Shown here one piece after another: positions 14,664 to 25,620 of a stretch of DNA of 64,000 nt (its first letter is position 1; every line of letters begins with the position of its first letter). The stretch is from Parietaria judaica (taxonomy: Eukaryota > Streptophyta > Magnoliopsida > Rosales > Urticaceae): assembly GCA_954871525.1 (NCBI GenBank), contig OX940864.1, positions 13,820,001-13,884,000 on the forward strand. The letters are read 5' to 3'. The translations under genes were made by a program, and so were the position numbers. The notes beneath the pieces are model-generated. The model ran no database searches and was not told the origin of the DNA. It worked only from the letters and a program-made list of their open reading frames with translations.

Positions 14664-14748
14664 CCCTCTCCGAGCACTGCCCAGATGCCCCACTCTCTCT
14701 CTAGACCTCGGATCGAGCAGAGATCAGAGAGAGAGAAAATGCTATGTT

Positions 14749-15555
14749 ATGGAGAGAGCATGGAAGGCTAAGTCGTCGGAGATATCTCCGAGCTGTCCTC
14801 GGTGTGGCTGCTCCAACACCAAGTTCTGCTACTACAACAACTACAGCCTCTCGCAGCCCCGCTACTTCTGCAAGGGCTGCCGCCGCTACTGGACCAAAGG
14901 CGGCTCCCTCCGCAACGTCCCCGTTGGCGGCGGCTGCCGCAAGACCCGCCGCGCCCCCGCCAAACCCGCCCTCCCCGTCTCCCACCGTGCTTACAACAGC
15001 CATGTCGACAGCAGCGCCGTCGACGGGGCCGGCGATGATTCCCACATCGACCTCGCCCTCGTCTACGCCAACTTCCTGACCCAGAAGCCCGACCTCTTCA
15101 AGGCAGCTGCAGGTCACGGCGGGGTGTCGGAACTAGGATGCAGCGACAGTTTTGATCATCATCCTTCGCTGGAGTTTCCGGTTAATAATCCGACTGATCA
15201 ACGCGATCACCCGAGTACTCACGAGCAGATCTTGTTCTACGGATTGGAGTCGTCGTTTGGGAAGCCGTGTCACGATGATAGAGTTTGCACGGGTGACTTC
15301 GGAGTGTTGCCGCCGCTTCCGGGGCAAGAGGAGGCGTTGGTGTGGTCGAGCTCTCATGAAATGATGGTAGGTCAAGCAGCCATGCACGGCTCAGAAGCAC
15401 TAGTGCTGCCATTAATGGCGGGGCCTCATGAAGCTGAGGATCATCATCATGATCATCATCAAGAAGAAGCCAATCTGTTGACTGGTAATTGTTGGAGCCC
15501 CTTTGATTTGCCTAGTGATCATGATGCTTTCTCAGGCTGCCACGAGAAACTATGA
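14749..15555 (+). CDS. Dof-type zinc finger transcription factor (268 aa)
   Basis: This is a plant-specific Dof (DNA-binding with one finger) transcription factor that binds AAAG cores in promoters. The finger is complete near the N-terminus: C16-X2-C19-X21-C41-X2-C44, followed by [21 protein letters not shown]. Downstream are a low-complexity Ala/Pro-rich stretch, a motif [11 protein letters not shown] at about residues 101-111 and a His/Asp/Glu-rich segment (HHHDHH) near residue 230. There is one exon, as in many Dof genes. I chose the ATG at 14749 because it gives the longest reading frame ahead of the finger. Two earlier ATGs (14739, 14744) lie in the other two frames. The 5' half is much richer in GC than the flanks, which is usual for this domain. 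Which Dof subgroup it belongs to is not decided. Confidence 0.95.
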   Translation: MERAWKAKSSEISPSCPRCGCSNTKFCYYNNYSLSQPRYFCKGCRRYWTKGGSLRNVPVGGGCRKTRRAPAKPALPVSHRAYNSHVDSSAVDGAGDDSHIDLALVYANFLTQKPDLFKAAAGHGGVSELGCSDSFDHHPSLEFPVNNPTDQRDHPSTHEQILFYGLESSFGKPCHDDRVCTGDFGVLPPLPGQEEALVWSSSHEMMVGQAAMHGSEALVLPLMAGPHEAEDHHHDHHQEEANLLTGNCWSPFDLPSDHDAFSGCHEKL

Positions 15556-16430
15556 TTCTTGTATTTCTTGTTTAATATATGTTATATATATATGTACACA
15601 CTAGCAATACGATACGGGTAATGTGTTTATTAGAATATACGATTTGAGGGATCTTATACTGTTATTGAATAATTCGGTAATAATATCGGACTTGTATAGT
15701 TGTATTATTATATATATTGATATGTACCTCACTTTTTCTCGAGATCAAATAAGCTGAGATGTTCTCAGAATTTTACCATGCATTTATTGGTACGAGTACG
15801 ATGTTGTATTATATATGTACATGATAATTGTATTTAATATATTAGTTTCAGCGTCAGAAGAAAGAAAGAAAAAAAAAAAAACAATGTATGCGCATGATAA
15901 AACAAGATTGCGAGTTACAGTACCAACTAATAAGTAAGACGATCTATGCATAGATTTTCCTTGTTATTATAAGTTTAAAACCATATGTTTTTCGTTAAGT
16001 GGCTCATAATAAGCGATCTCAATTCTCAAATCACTTGTTTCCTCTCATTTTTCAATGTCTAGGGAAGTAGTACCTATACAGCGCGAGTTTATTTTATATT
16101 TGCATCCACAAAGAACTTGAAGGAAAAAATAATTATTAAACTTATTTCCATATGAACGCATTTGCGGGTATTTAATGCTATCGTTATCGCATTCACATTA
16201 AATTTGATCACAAAAACACCGAATATTAGGAAACTATATAAGTCCATCGAAATACCGGTGCATTTAATGAGCTTTCTATCCCACATCGAAAAATATAAGA
16301 AAATAGAGTGTTTGAAGTGTTTATAAATAGAAGGTAAAACAATTGAGGCATTTCATAAGAGAACATCTATAATCTTTTTTTTTTTTTTTAAAAGAAATAT
16401 GACTATTAGTGGCGCATTTTATGTAATGGA
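15556..16430. other. AT-rich spacer after the Dof gene
   Basis: The first 200 bp or so are probably Dof 3' UTR. The rest is AT-rich with poly(A) and TA runs. No gene or transposon end was recognised. Confidence 0.5.
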
Positions 16431-16431
16431 G

Positions 16432-16760
16432 GAATAATCAACAAATGCCTTTTTCAGCAATGAAGGTGATCCCTCAATAATCAACAATGCCTTTTTCAAC
16501 CCTGTTCTGGAATTGGAAAATCTCCCGGGGATAGACCTTGACAACGTAGAAGCGGAAGAATGGGATGAACTTAAGCGGATGTAATCGACTCCTTTCCCGA
16601 TCCGATTTCGGATTGGGAACCTCCAGTATCGTTCTCGGAACTCAACATGGTTGCGCATGTATTCGAGGAGATCTCGATCATTCCTGTTCAAGATGTCGCT
16701 TCGTTGGTCCCGTCCCCGCCTAGTGGCAGAAGCTCCGAGTTCTCCGATTACTTTCCATAG
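16432..16760 (+). pseudogene. Broken coding fragment of unknown family
   Basis: A patch of more balanced base composition in AT-rich DNA reads as protein in two overlapping frames. The first frame runs through NNAFFNPVLELENLPGIDLD and EEWDELKRM to a TAA at about 16581. The second, shifted by one base, runs through FPDPISDWEPPVSFSELNM and ends in SSEFSDYFP and a TAG at about 16759. The acidic, Ser/Pro-rich composition resembles the C-terminal region of a plant regulatory protein, but I do not recognise the family. The two frames together look like one decayed exon with a small frameshift. The first 30 bases contain a short direct repeat of AATAATCAACAA...TGCCTTTTTC. Confidence 0.45.
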
Positions 16761-17043
16761 ATATAATTGAAAATGTTGACTGGCTGAGCAATCTGCTGGC
16801 CTTAAAATTTCCATCCAATTCCCAACCTATCTATTTGCATGTACAACTTGCGGTCCATGTTGGAAATTTCAATTTTGTTAACGTAAGAGGATTTTTTAAA
16901 ATTCAAATTTGTTAACGTAAGAAGATTATTATGAGTACATATAAAATCCATTAGTGAGCAAATAATAAAAAAATGGCAAACTTTTATCAAAGATTTTAAA
17001 GTACTCAATAAGTGACGACTTCAAAAAAATCGGGTCGTCACAG

Positions 17044-17055
17044 TTGGTTTCAGAG
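17044..17055 (+). other. Primer binding site of the gypsy remnant
   Basis: TGGTTTCAGAGC differs by one base from the common TGGTATCAGAGC complement of initiator tRNA-Met. It stands directly after the LTR end TCACA. Confidence 0.6.
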
Positions 17056-17565
17056 CAGTGATCATGTAATCCTACCTCACATGTAATTCGTTACAATCCA
17101 TGTAAGTTAAGAATTAATCATATTTATTAAAATTCATACATACCGTGTATTTTTTTTTTAATGATAGACGATATAGACCAAATACACTTACCCATTTTGA
17201 TTTTCCGGACGAAAATTTTAAAGGTGGGGAGATTGTGAGATCCCGTATTTTAGGAGTCCTCAAACAGAATAGATAAGTATTTATTCTATTTTTATTCCTA
17301 ATTAATTTAGGAATTTTATATATGATAATAGAAAATATCTTTTATATTTTTATAATAAAAATTATATTTTCTATGTTATTAAATTAGTTGCGAAAATATT
17401 ATTTAATTAGGGTTAAATTTAAACCCAATTAGGCTAGGGTTTATCATATTCTCTCATTCTCTACCTAGTATCTCTCAACAATCTAGAGAAAAAAATGACG
17501 AGAACATAGAGTTCTTCATCTCATCAGCCATAGAAACTTTTCAATTTCCATATCATAGAGGTATG

Positions 17566-18140
17566 ATCTTGTTTATCATCTTAACTATTTTTATTTTTAT
17601 GATTCCATGATGATTAATTTTTTTAATTTTTTCAATTTTTTTTCTCTCAAACTACAAAGTGAATTCGGCTCAAATGTTGACCATTAGTTCGATTAGGTTC
17701 ATAGAAGTTAAATATTTATTTTTAAAATTTTTGAGCAGTCGAGCACAAAGTTATTCGATACAGTGAAAACACCAGAGGCGATAGAATATTGATAAAGAAA
17801 GAGAGGACCAGAGAGAAGAACGTGGTTCTGTGGAGGGAAATATTTAAAATAATTATTTTAGGAGCAAAAAACAGGAATTTATTAACTTCCATATATAAAA
17901 TACGTATGAAAAAATTATTTCAGCAATAAAAATTATGATAATGAGGGAGGGCAGGGGCGCATTGTGGGCCCCTCCCTCTGTCTCTGATTTTAACTATTTT
18001 TATTTTCGTAATTCCATGATGATTAATTTTTCTTAAATTTTTATCTCCCAAACTATACATCGGTTTTGGCTCAAATTTAGACCACTGGTTCGATTAGGTT
18101 CATAGAAGTTACATCTTTATTTTTAGAATTTTGGAGATCT
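17566..18140. repeat. Direct duplication inside the gypsy LTR
   Basis: About 150 bp starting ATTCCATGATGATTAATTTT and passing through GGTTCGATTAGGTTCATAGAAGTTA occurs twice, at about 17598-17735 and 18010-18135, about 410 bp apart. The copies have diverged by substitutions and small indels. Confidence 0.7.
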
Positions 18141-19073
18141 AAATCGCTCAAAATAATATTTTCAATTTTTATCTTTTTCGGAGAAACCAAAAAATTTTCC
18201 ATAACAAATTTTGATTTTGATTTTTCAAAATTTATAGAATCTGAATTAAGGGTTTTCTCTAGAGATGGGTTTTGTAGAAAACTCAATTTAGAGCATGTTT
18301 TATGCTTTAAGAAATTAAAAAAAAAACGTTTGGGATCTAGCGCGAAAACGAGTTGCAAGGTTCTGGTGGAATTGAAAAACTTGTATATCTCATAGTTGCA
18401 ACTCTCTACTGAAAATTTACAAAACACGAATTTTTTTCGTTTTCGACAATAATGCAAGTTTGCTAACACTTGTTCCAGTTCCGTACCAATTTTTGTATAT
18501 TGAGAAAATACTTTAAAAGGTCCTTTTTGAATGCCCGAATCCCCTTTAGCTTTTAAACCAAGTTTTAGGAATCGTTTGGATAGTTATTTGTTTCAATTTT
18601 GTAATTGTGTAATTATCATATAAGAATATCATTTGTAGATGCGTCAGAGTCGGAGTTGTGAGAAAGACGTTCGTAGCGATTCAGGTGAGTCAACCTCACT
18701 ACAGTACGAACTTGTTTTCAAAATAAATTATTATTTGATATGTTTGATTATTTGGATTGTTGAAATATATGTTAGATATTATTTAATGTGTACTTGTCAT
18801 GTTGTTTCATAATGATTAGCATGAATAATTTTATAAAGTTTCAGTAATAGTTGATTATACAAGATTGATGTTATTATTTTGTGACGATTATGAATGATTG
18901 TCGAGAGATGTTGTATTCCATTGGATGATGAAATTATGATTGGAAATATTATATGTGGTTATCTTATTGATCACGCATGTTATAAAATACATATCATATT
19001 AAGAACAATAGAAACATAGGAATTAATAAAGTGTCATACCACATCTCTAGTATGGAGGTTTCCTAATATTAAA

Positions 19074-19240
19074 TGATTTCTCCTTGATGGGCGGTTTCGA
19101 TGAAATGCCAAAGAAAATTTATGATTTCTCCTTGATGGGATTAATCTTGCGGTTTTGATGAATTGCTAATGTTGAGGTTTGATTTCTCTTGGATGAGATT
19201 AATCTTGCGATTTTGATGAACCGCCAAAGACCAAGTTGGT
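19074..19240. repeat. Degenerate tandem repeats in the gypsy LTR
   Basis: Three imperfect units of roughly 50-60 bp share GATTTCTCCTTGATGGG followed by GCGGTTTTGATGAA. Confidence 0.6.
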
Positions 19241-20533
19241 ACGTACACAAGATGGTGATCACCTAGGACAAGATTAGTAATATATCTTGAAACGTAAAAT
19301 GAGGCATAATTGGACATTTGCATGTTATGTTTTGCCTTATATCTATTTTTTTGTGAGAAAATAGTTATATATGTCACTAAGCTTTTAGCTCACACAAAAT
19401 ATTTTTCGTTCGTACTATAAGTAAAAAACCTATGATATTATTTTGTGATGGATTGGACGGTGACGGTGGAAGATGTGCAAGAGATTGGGTGAATGGTAAT
19501 CACTGTGAAGACGTTTTCTGCATATTTTATTTCGTATATGGTTTTGGTTTTAAAAAAAGGAATTCTGATAAATATTTTTACGCATTAACTTAGTTTTCTT
19601 TAAGCTATAAAAAAATAGTCAAGTATTTTCAAAGAGTTTAAAGTAGTCAGTAAATGACGGCTTCGAAAAAGTTGGGTGTATTAATTAATCAGTTCAACTT
19701 CTATCAAATTTTGTTGTATATATAAGAGTTAGCAAAGACTTATAATATATTGACTCGTAACTCGTTAGGTGTATTAATTAATTGGTGCAACACTTAAACC
19801 TAGGCTATACGTAATACGTATTGATTCAAGGATCCAAGAATTCAATAGATCGCTCTCATGAACAATGATCTGCGTTGACAAAACCTCGATAATCGAAGAG
19901 AAGCTTCACAAGTAATATGATTAATTCATTCATTAATTTAACGTACTTGAATTAGTCACATAATTAGATCGAAACTTATTTGAAGCTGTCATGCAAACTT
20001 AATAACATGTTTAGTTGTAAACTTTATTAACCACTTTGACGTAGCCTCGGTTTATAGGGAAAACGAAAAACACTCTTTGGCCAAGAAATATTATCTTTTT
20101 CACTCACATTATTCATTCTCCCCTTCAACTTACAGTCATATATATAATTAAGGGAATAAAAACTAAACTTTATTTTCCTAAAAAGTACGTCTATACTAAA
20201 ACCAAGGAGAATATATTAACTAAATCAAATCCTAATGAATTCTCAAAATAACTCAAAACTGAAAAGAAGGGATTGATGATTTAATCAACCAAATATAAAA
20301 AGAATAAGTCTATATAATTTGATTAATGATAAATGGAAGACATTGTAGAGTTTGAAATTGTATAAATCTCCATGATTCACGCAGCTCGTCCTTCATCACA
20401 CTTCTTGCCATTGTTTATACATATAGGTGAATATATATATATATATACAACTTATTTCGTTCTTTCAGAGGAGACAGGAGTCACGAAAAAATTAACCTAA
20501 AATTATAATCTCGTGATACGACAAGCTCTCACT

Positions 20534-20536
<3 letters not shown>

Positions 20537-20596
<60 letters not shown>

Positions 20597-20597
20597 T
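20537..20597. repeat. (AAT)n microsatellite
   Basis: About twenty uninterrupted TAA/AAT trinucleotides lie about 140 bp left of the CACTA transposon. Confidence 0.95.
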
Positions 20598-20754
20598 ATT
20601 GTGCACTCTACGTATGTTTATAACATGCATATGTAACACGGGGTTTGACCGCAATGTGTTTCGCATAGGAAAATCAATAATGTAATAATATATACTCGTC
20701 CATTAAGACTGTTAAGACTATACGCAAGAGTTAGCCCACTACAAGAAACATAAT

Positions 20755-20965
20755 GACATTTGTCATCGCTATAGCCTAATTTGTTGTCGCAATAGCTTAC
20801 AGCAACAACAAATCGTTGCAACGTCATCCTTGCAACATCTCCTTTGCAATAGGTTGGCTATTGCAACGATAAATCGGTTGTTGCTATAGACTCAATCAAT
20901 AGCAACTACATCGTCGTTGCAATAAACTTAATCAATAGCAACAATACGTCGTTGCTATAAACTCA
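20755..20965. repeat. CACTA left subterminal repeat array
   Basis: About a dozen short motifs such as TAGCAACAA, TCGTTGCAA and TTGCTATA alternate in both orientations. The array is interrupted by the copia and resumes at about 25585-25665. In En/Spm such motifs bind the TNPA protein; that role here is inferred. Confidence 0.85.
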
Positions 20966-20970
20966 ATCAA

Positions 20971-21524
20971 TGTTGGATCCCAATTCACGGATCTGCAAAA
21001 AACACGAATAACACCAAAAGAAATCGAACCAAAAATAAAGGACACAAGCTTTTGGGAGAAGAAATTCTCTGATTAATAATCGAAGGCTAAATACAAGGAG
21101 ATAAACTCGAAATTCTAATGGACTCTTTTTTTTTTACAAAGTGTACGATGCTAGGTTTATATAGCCTCTCATAGGCGAAACCCTAGCTACCCAATTCGCA
21201 CAAAATCAGGAAACTACCCTAAATAATCCTATCAAATCTTTGACTTGATCTTTGCTTGTTCCTCAAGCTACGCGCTTTCCTTGCTGGGTAGTTGCTGACT
21301 TTCCCTTTCCTGCCCGGACAGCTTCTCTGTCCCCGAGCTGGCCTGCTCGTCTGCCTCTGGCCGGGCTTGCCTTCTATCCGGACGTTTTGCTCGTGTTCAC
21401 CCGAGCTGGGCTGAACAGCTGTCCGTCTTCTGTTCTGGTCGGTACCCGGGCTGACTCCTCGCAAGTGTTTCTGCCCGTCCTGGGTTCTGGTCGTCACCCG
21501 GACTAGGTCAAGCTTAAGCTCACA
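20971..21524 (-). repeat. 3' LTR of copia copy 1
   Basis: 554 bp. It holds the end of the polyprotein reading frame, whose stop is at 21219-21221. Confidence 0.93.
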
Positions 21525-24500
21525 TTCTCCCCCGTAAGCTTGACTTGCTACACTCTTTACTCCGAGCAACTCTCTCATCTCCGCGAACTTCACTCTCGCC
21601 AAAGCCTTGGTGAGGATGTCTGCTCGCTGCTCCCTTGTGCTGATGAACTCTACGATGATCTGTCGCTTCTCCACATACTCACGAATATAATGGTACTTCG
21701 TGTCAATGTGTTTGCTTCGTCCGTGAAACACTGGATTCTTCATCAACGCGATTGCAGACTTGTTGTCCACGTAGAGAGTTGGTGTTTTCTGCTCGGAACC
21801 GGTCACTTCACTAAGTAGCCCTTTCAACCACATAGCTTGACATGCTGCTGCGGTTGCCGCCATGAACTCTGCTTCGCATGAGGATAGAGCTACTGTCTGC
21901 TGCTTTTGAGACTGCCAGGTGATCAGGTTTCCGTTGAGGTAGAACGCCATCCCTCCGGTACTCTTCCTGTCATCGATATCACCGGCCAGATCACTGTCCG
22001 TAAAGCCGACTAGTACTTCTGCTCCACTTCCTTGGTTGTACTGGATCCCGTAGTCCGTCGTGCCCTTCACGTAACGCAAGATGTGCTTCACCGCCTGCTG
22101 GTGTGCACTCGTGGGCTTCTCCATGTATCGACTGACTATCCCGACTGCGTGTGAAATGTCTGGTCGGGTGTGGGTGAGATACCTCAGGCACCCGATCACG
22201 CATCTGTACTCCGTGGGATCCACTCTTCTCCCTTCAGCATCCTTCCCGAGCTGCAGCTTCGCCTCCATTGGGTATCTGCTCGGGTTGCAATCCGTCATCT
22301 CGAACTGCTTAAGGATCTTCTTCGCGTAGGCCGACTGCTTCAGCATAATGCAGTCCTTCTTCTGTTCCACCTCTAGACCGAGGTAGTACGAAAGTAATCC
22401 GAGGTCACTCATCTCGAATTCGGCCATCATCTGCTGCTTGAATCCATCTACGCCTCCTGCGCTGGATCCTGTGACGATCAGGTCGTCCACATACACTCCC
22501 ACGATCAGAGTTTCCTGCCCGGAACTCCTGGTGTAGACTGCCTGCTCGCTCAGACACTTTGTGAATCCAAGATTTTTCAAGCTCTTATCAAGGCGGATGT
22601 TCCACGCTCTTGGCGCTTGTCTCAACCCGTACAGGGCCTTGGATAACTTGTACACCTTCTGCTCCTTGCCCGTGACGCCGAACCCCTCTGGTTGCTTGAC
22701 GTACACTTCTTCTTCGAGGTCACCGTTTAGGAATGCCGATTTGACATCCAGATGGTGAATTTCCCAACCTCGATGCGCTGCTAGGGCTAGGATGAGTCTG
22801 ATCGTGTCCAGTCTAGCTACTGGAGCAAAGACTTCCTCAAAGTCTATGCCTTTCTTCTGCACGTAGCCTTTAGCTACCAGCCTTGCCTTGTGCTTAAGGA
22901 CATTCCCCTCAGTGTCCTTCTTCAGCTTATACACCCACTTCAGGCCGATGGGCTTGTGACCTTTTGGAAGGTCGGTTAGCTCCCATGTTCTGTTCTTCTC
23001 AATGGACTCCATCTCCTTCTTCATTGCTTCCTGCCACTCCTGCTCGGCTGCTGCCTCCTGGTAATTGGCTGGTTCTTCTGCACACAACAAAGAAAGTTCC
23101 TCCAAGCTCATCTCCACTTCTTGAGTCTGATCGTAAACGTCTGCTAGAGGACGGAATCCTCTTGGGCCGTCTTTTATGGAGGAGTCTCCTGAACTGGACG
23201 GGCTGGTCCTGCTCGGACTTGGTGTCCTGGGTGTATCCGAGCTATTCTCTCCCGGGCTGGGTTCTCTCGTCTCTGGCAAGATTGTTTCCGAGCTGGGTGT
23301 TCCGGGCTGCTCCTGCTTTGCGATCATGCAGCACTCACATAGCTGGTCGGGGTGTTCTATCTTGGGAACCCCGAAGGCCATCTTCTTCTCGCCCATCATC
23401 TTGAGCGCATGAAAATTCACGTGTCCGAGCCGTGCGTGCCATAGCCAAGCCGGGTCTGCCATCGATGCCATAAGACAGACGGGCTGGCATGTCTTCAGGA
23501 GAATCTTGTAGAGTCTGTTGGGTGTTCGCTCCACCTTCATCAACAGCTCTCCTTCCTTGGTCCACATCTTCAGGTAGGACCCTTGCAGCAACACCGTGTT
23601 CCCGATCTCAGTCATCTGTCCTAGACTGATGATGTTGCTTTTCAACTTCGGGATGAAATACACCTGGGTCATCAGACGCTGGTCGCCATTCTTGCACTCG
23701 AACAGGATCGACCCTCTGCCTCTGATCTCTACGACTGATCCGTCGCCGAATTTCACGCTGCCCGTGATCTTCTCATCGAGCTCTTCAAACTTAGCTCGGT
23801 CCCCAGTCATGTGGTTGCTAGCTCCGTTGTCTAGATACCATACGTCGGTACTGACATTCTTCTCTCCGTCTACGAGGAGGTTTGCAATAACCTTATCCTC
23901 GATGAGGAAAACCTTCTCGCTGGTCTCCTCGGGACAGGTCTGCTCGGCCTCTGGGCTGATCGGCACACTGATCACTTCTGCCCGGGCCTTGGCGTCACAC
24001 TCGCCATTCTGTTCGTCCAGGTGCGTTTCCTGTTCGGCAAACAACAATGCCGGCTGGTGGTCTGGGAATCTTGTTAGATTCGCCTCTTCGCCCTGGTTCC
24101 TGCTCCGGCACTCAGATGCAAAGTGCCCAAGCTTCTGACAATTGTAGCACTTCACTGTGCTCTTGTCTCTCCTGGTCGTGCCTTCCTGACGAGTATATCC
24201 ACCGCCGCGACCACGCATGTCCCGACCTCGACCTCGTCCACGACCCTGTCCGCGTCCTCGGACTTCTCCACCAAAGCTGTTCCGACCTGAGGGTTTTGTA
24301 GAAAACTCGGCTCCCCCGGTTTTCCGCTGTCTGGCCGTCCACTCTTCATGCGTGAGCAGGAGGTTCTTCTCCTCGTCTTTGTCACCGTAACCCCGAAGTC
24401 TCTCTTCGTGGGCCTTGAGACGACCAACAACCTCCTCGACCGACATGGTCTTGAGATCGCCGAACTGCTCGATCGATGTCACGATCTGCATGTACCTGTG

Positions 24501-25001
24501 AGGCACTGCTCGGAGAAAATTCTTGACGACGGTGGTCTCCTCCACCTTGTCTCCCAGCGAGCGTATGCCGGTCACAATGGACGTGAGCCGCATAGCGAAA
24601 TCATCAATTGATTCGCTCTCCCTCATCCTCATGACCTCAAACTCACTCTTCAAGGTCTGGACATTTGCCTCCTTGACGCGATCTGCGCCCATGTGCATGG
24701 TCTGAAGAGTTTTCCATGCTTCCTTCGCGGAATCTTTCTCGGCAAGCATGAGAAGAACATCTTCCGGAACTGCTTGGTAGATAGCGGCTAGAGCCATTCT
24801 TTCCTTGCGCCCTTCGACACCGCCGTTCTTTACGGCCTCCCATACTCCCTGCGCCTGCAGATTCACCCTCATCTTCAACGCCCACACGGCGTAATTGCTC
24901 TTCGTGAGCATGGGGTAATGGAGTGTAACTGTGCCTTCTCTGGTCTCTGGTTTCTGCGCAACCAGAGTTCCGTCGATTGGTGACTCTGATGATGAAGACA
25001 T
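21219..25001 (-). CDS. Copia Gag-Pol polyprotein lacking integrase (1260 aa)
   Basis: A single open frame without stops encodes Gag, protease, reverse transcriptase and RNase H. In order: a Gag start with [13 protein letters not shown], a Gly/Arg-rich stretch, the zinc knuckle [14 protein letters not shown], the protease site DNGAS, the Cys/His pre-integrase segment up to CECCMIAKQ, then directly the linker EQPGTPSS, reverse transcriptase with YVDDL and RNase H with [10 protein letters not shown]. The whole integrase core (the D-D-E segment) is missing. Compared with copy 2, the loss is 819 bp (273 codons), in frame, with CCTGCT at both edges. The first ATG is at 25001; the frame is open further upstream to the primer binding site. 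The last 90 or so residues are read from the 3' LTR. It could move only with integrase supplied by a relative. Confidence 0.93.
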   Translation of the reverse strand: MSSSSESPIDGTLVAQKPETREGTVTLHYPMLTKSNYAVWALKMRVNLQAQGVWEAVKNGGVEGRKERMALAAIYQAVPEDVLLMLAEKDSAKEAWKTLQTMHMGADRVKEANVQTLKSEFEVMRMRESESIDDFAMRLTSIVTGIRSLGDKVEETTVVKNFLRAVPHRYMQIVTSIEQFGDLKTMSVEEVVGRLKAHEERLRGYGDKDEEKNLLLTHEEWTARQRKTGGAEFSTKPSGRNSFGGEVRGRGQGRGRGRGRDMRGRGGGYTRQEGTTRRDKSTVKCYNCQKLGHFASECRSRNQGEEANLTRFPDHQPALLFAEQETHLDEQNGECDAKARAEVISVPISPEAEQTCPEETSEKVFLIEDKVIANLLVDGEKNVSTDVWYLDNGASNHMTGDRAKFEELDEKITGSVKFGDGSVVEIRGRGSILFECKNGDQRLMTQVYFIPKLKSNIISLGQMTEIGNTVLLQGSYLKMWTKEGELLMKVERTPNRLYKILLKTCQPVCLMASMADPAWLWHARLGHVNFHALKMMGEKKMAFGVPKIEHPDQLCECCMIAKQEQPGTPSSETILPETREPSPGENSSDTPRTPSPSRTSPSSSGDSSIKDGPRGFRPLADVYDQTQEVEMSLEELSLLCAEEPANYQEAAAEQEWQEAMKKEMESIEKNRTWELTDLPKGHKPIGLKWVYKLKKDTEGNVLKHKARLVAKGYVQKKGIDFEEVFAPVARLDTIRLILALAAHRGWEIHHLDVKSAFLNGDLEEEVYVKQPEGFGVTGKEQKVYKLSKALYGLRQAPRAWNIRLDKSLKNLGFTKCLSEQAVYTRSSGQETLIVGVYVDDLIVTGSSAGGVDGFKQQMMAEFEMSDLGLLSYYLGLEVEQKKDCIMLKQSAYAKKILKQFEMTDCNPSRYPMEAKLQLGKDAEGRRVDPTEYRCVIGCLRYLTHTRPDISHAVGIVSRYMEKPTSAHQQAVKHILRYVKGTTDYGIQYNQGSGAEVLVGFTDSDLAGDIDDRKSTGGMAFYLNGNLITWQSQKQQTVALSSCEAEFMAATAAACQAMWLKGLLSEVTGSEQKTPTLYVDNKSAIALMKNPVFHGRSKHIDTKYHYIREYVEKRQIIVEFISTREQRADILTKALARVKFAEMRELLGVKSVASQAYGGECELKLDLVRVTTRTQDGQKHLRGVSPGTDQNRRRTAVQPSSGEHEQNVRIEGKPGQRQTSRPARGQRSCPGRKGKVSNYPARKARSLRNKQRSSQRFDRII
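21525..21537 (-). other. Polypurine tract of copia copy 1
   Basis: On the element strand TTACGGGGGAGAA stands directly before the 3' LTR start TGTGAGC, the primer site for plus-strand synthesis. Confidence 0.85.
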
Positions 25002-25015
25002 GTTCTTCGATTGAA

Positions 25016-25027
25016 GCTCTGATACCA
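25016..25027 (-). other. Primer binding site of copia copy 1
   Basis: TGGTATCAGAGC on the minus strand, two bases after the 5' LTR. It is the complement of the 3' end of initiator tRNA-Met. Confidence 0.92.
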
Positions 25028-25029
25028 CT

Positions 25030-25584
25030 TGTTGGATCCCAATTCACGGATCTGCAAAAAACACGAATAACACCAAAAGAAATCGAACAAAAAATAAAGG
25101 ACACAAGCTTTTGGGAGAAGAAATTCTCTGATTAATAATCGAAGGCTAAATACAAGGAGATAAACTCGAAATTCTAATGGACTCTTTTTTTTTTTACAAA
25201 GTGTACAATGCTAGGTTTATATAGCCTCTCATAGGCGAAACCCTAGCTACCCAAATCGCACAAAATCAGGAAACTACCCTAAATAATCCTATCAAATCTT
25301 TGACTTGATCTTTGCTTGTTCCTCAAGCTACGCGCTTTCCTTGCTGGGTAGTTGCTGACTTTCCCTTTCCTGCCCGGACAGCTTCTCTGTCCCCGAGCTG
25401 GCCTGCTCGTCTGCCTCTGGCCGGGCTTGCCTTCTATCCGGACGTTTTGCTCGTGTTCACCCGAGCTGGGCTGAACAGCTGTCCGTCTTCTGTTCTGGTC
25501 GGTACCCGGGCTGACTCCTCGCAAGTGTTTCTGCCCGTCCTGGGTTCTGGTCGTCACCCGGACTAGGTCAAGCTTAAGCTCACA
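25030..25584 (-). repeat. 5' LTR of copia copy 1 (promoter side)
   Basis: 555 bp. A TATA box CTATATAAACC (plus-strand GGTTTATATAG at about 25214-25224) marks the likely transcription start region. Confidence 0.92.
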
Positions 25585-25620
25585 ATCAATAGCAACAACA
25601 TGGTCATTGCTAATTGTCTG

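Larger units (their letters stand above)
16945..19680 (+). mobile_element. Shrunken Ty3/gypsy-like LTR retrotransposon remnant
   Basis: A fragment ending TGACGACTTC...GGGTCGTCACA (about 16976-17042) is followed at once by TGGTTTCAGAGC, the tRNA-Met type primer binding site of plant LTR elements. After only about 180 bp comes a purine tract AAGGTGGGGAGA and then TGTGAGATCCCG, a typical 3' LTR start. The presumed 3' LTR runs about 2.4 kb to about 19680, where the fragment's sequence recurs (TTTAAAGTAGTCAGTAAATGACGGCTTC). So the 5' LTR is mostly missing and gag-pol is deleted. The large LTR and tRNA-Met site suggest a gypsy (chromovirus-like) element; the lineage is not proven. Confidence 0.65.
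20971..25584 (-). mobile_element. Ty1/copia LTR retrotransposon, copy 1 (integrase-deleted)
   Basis: A complete LTR element of 4.6 kb with LTRs at 20971-21524 and 25030-25584, flanked by the 5-bp duplication ATCAA (20966-20970 and 25585-25589). LTRs begin TGTGAGC and end CCAACA on the element strand. By eye the two LTRs differ at three bases plus one base in a T-run, so insertion is recent. Copy 2 at 38280-43694 is the same family but about 0.8 kb longer, because copy 1 lacks the integrase segment. Confidence 0.96.

Noticed and set aside
14744..15117. Long frames overlapping the Dof gene on both strands (Ala/Pro/Arg-rich)
   Set aside because: They mirror the GC-rich Dof coding region in other frames; no family features.
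21252..21506. Plus-strand 84-codon frame recurring in every copia LTR
   Set aside because: It is the reverse of the LTR-encoded polyprotein tail; no independent support.
25016..25027. tRNA-like match near the copia LTRs
   Set aside because: It is a 12-base primer binding site, not a tRNA gene; no cloverleaf around it.
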